Shown piece by piece: positions 63,065-64,000 of a DNA stretch of 64,000 nucleotides. The notes below the pieces were generated by a model that saw only the letters and a list, made by a program, of their open reading frames with translations, did no database searches and was not told the origin of the DNA. The stretch's first letter is position 1. Every line of letters starts with the position of its first letter. This stretch comes from CAIVAT01 sp964473485 (GTDB lineage: Bacteria > Bacteroidota > Bacteroidia > Bacteroidales > FEN-979). Location: contig CAYYPH010000001.1 of the NCBI GenBank assembly GCA_964473485.1, positions 496,001 through 560,000 of the forward strand. Direction: 5' to 3'. The position numbers and the translations under genes were made by a program.

Positions 63065-64000
63065 TTAACTGGAGACCGCATAAGAGGAACGACCCTTTAT
63101 CCTTCCTGATTTCGTAAGTCCGTCGTAATGCCGCATTAACAGGTGGCTTTCAATCTGCTGCAAGGTATCGAGCACAACGCCTACCAGAATGAGCAGTGAA
63201 GTTCCGCCGTAAAATTGCGCAAACTGCGAGGTAATCCCCACCAACCCTACCAGCGACGGCATGATGGCCACAAATCCGAGGAAAATTGAACCGGGCAGTG
63301 TGATCCTCGACATCACATCGTCGATAAACTCGGCGGTTTTCTTGCCGGGTTTTACACCGGGAATAAATCCACCGTTTTTCTTCATGTCGTCGGCCATCTG
63401 GTTCGGATTGACCGTGATGGCTGTGTAGAAGTAAGTAAAGAATATGATCAGGATGAAAAAGACGAAGTTATACCAGAAACCATGTATGTCGGTAAAAACC
63501 CTGGCAAAACCAGTAAGGGTTTCGTTACTGGCAAAACCGGCGATGGTCAGTGGCAGGAACATGATGGCCTGGGCGAAAATGATGGGCATTACCCCGGCTG
63601 CATTCACCTTCAGCGGGATATACTGCCGTACGCCGCCATACTGTTTATTCCCGACAATGCGTTTGGCATATTGTACAGGAATTTTGCGTGTTCCCTGAAC
63701 CAGCAGGATCGTAACCAGAATGACGAGTACCAGGAAAGCAATCTCAACCACGAAGAACACGAGACCGCCGCCCTTCTGCTCCATGCGCGAAACCAGCTCG
63801 CTGAAGAGCGAGAATGGCAATCGGGCAATGATACCGATCATAATGATGAGTGAAATTCCGTTTCCGATTCCCTTGTCGGTGATCCTTTCACCGAGCCACA
63901 TCACGAACATGGATCCAGCGGTAAGGAGGATGATCGAAGAGATGCCAAAGAACGAGAACACCGAATGGTGGGTAACGTTGGGGTTGAATGGCATAATACC
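63065..64000 (-). CDS. secY: Protein translocase subunit SecY (partial, 5' end outside window)
   Basis: The last about 312 codons of SecY run off the right edge; the frame continues upstream of the first Met inside the window (GIM at the edge), so that Met is internal. Visible features: GERITDKGIGNGISLIIMIGI, VQGTRKIPVQYAKRIVGNKQ, the PLKVNAAGVMPIIFAQAIM helix, PNQMADDMKKNGGFIPGVKPG loop and C-terminal TM10. It forms the inner-membrane protein channel. The stop is 5 bp before the map start. Confidence 0.98.
   Translation of the reverse strand, partial: GIMPFNPNVTHHSVFSFFGISSIILLTAGSMFVMWLGERITDKGIGNGISLIIMIGIIARLPFSLFSELVSRMEQKGGGLVFFVVEIAFLVLVILVTILLVQGTRKIPVQYAKRIVGNKQYGGVRQYIPLKVNAAGVMPIIFAQAIMFLPLTIAGFASNETLTGFARVFTDIHGFWYNFVFFILIIFFTYFYTAITVNPNQMADDMKKNGGFIPGVKPGKKTAEFIDDVMSRITLPGSIFLGFVAIMPSLVGLVGITSQFAQFYGGTSLLILVGVVLDTLQQIESHLLMRHYDGLTKSGRIKGRSSYAVSS

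Noticed and set aside
57368..64000. Search for unusual content in the enolase and ribosomal region
   Set aside because: Gene order, lengths and motifs are ordinary for Bacteroidota; the L17 tail and the Cys-poor L36 are common in this group.

Overview
The window reads as chromosome from a member of the Bacteroidota, probably class Bacteroidia. Four lines of sequence evidence support this. Several secreted proteins end in type IX secretion (T9SS) sorting domains. Several promoters match the Bacteroidota -7 element TAnnTTTG. Family types common in the phylum are present: DUF5686/CarboxypepD_reg, FISUMP, LytS/LytTR pairs, and ribosomal protein L36 without most zinc cysteines. The ribosomal order secY-map-infA-rpmJ-rpsM-rpsK-rpsD-rpoA-rplQ is also the Bacteroidota one. 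The genome is moderate in GC and gene-dense.

Layout. 1-2.2 kb: end of a DUF5916-type barrel protein, then two minus-strand lipoproteins (a degenerate metallophosphoesterase and an OB-fold protein). 2.3-9.8 kb: an electron-transfer locus made of a bis-heme b membrane protein, a membrane-anchored Fe-S flavoprotein, a 20-heme and a 25-heme c-type cytochrome, and an outer-membrane beta-barrel. 10-16.3 kb: an orphan substrate-binding lipoprotein, KatG with a PerR-like operator, and a LytTR/LytS two-component pair. 16.4-24 kb: four secreted proteins (C10 peptidase with CUB domains, FISUMP protein, L-domain repeat protein, C45-like hydrolase), three of them with C-terminal sorting domains. 24.3-32.7 kb: a seven-gene Wsp-like chemosensory operon. 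32.8-41.5 kb: a second L-domain protein, a DUF5686 protein, tRNA-Gly(CCC), an acylating aldehyde dehydrogenase, an ABC-F ATPase and an ICMT-like methyltransferase. 41.5-57.2 kb: hybrid kinase, S9 peptidase, sirtuin, sugar transferase, Gfo/Idh oxidoreductase, PCMT, CcmF-type heme lyase, MTAP, a TPR protein and a barrel-SPOR protein. 57.4-64 kb: enolase and the end of the ribosomal/RNA polymerase alpha operon.

The part most worth attention is 2.3-9.8 kb. Its parts would carry electrons from the inner membrane (quinol or NAD(P)H) through a bis-heme b protein and an Fe-S/flavin protein to two very heme-rich cytochromes and an outer-membrane barrel. That is the set of parts expected of a porin-cytochrome conduit for extracellular electron transfer, with 45 CXXCH sites in two adjacent genes. 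The CcmF-type heme lyase at 51.4-53.5 kb shows that the cell assembles c-type cytochromes. The second notable system is the chemosensory operon, which has the Wsp parts list but a receiver-histidine kinase in place of the WspR diguanylate cyclase. Heptamer arrays that begin at TAG stop codons recur at three places.
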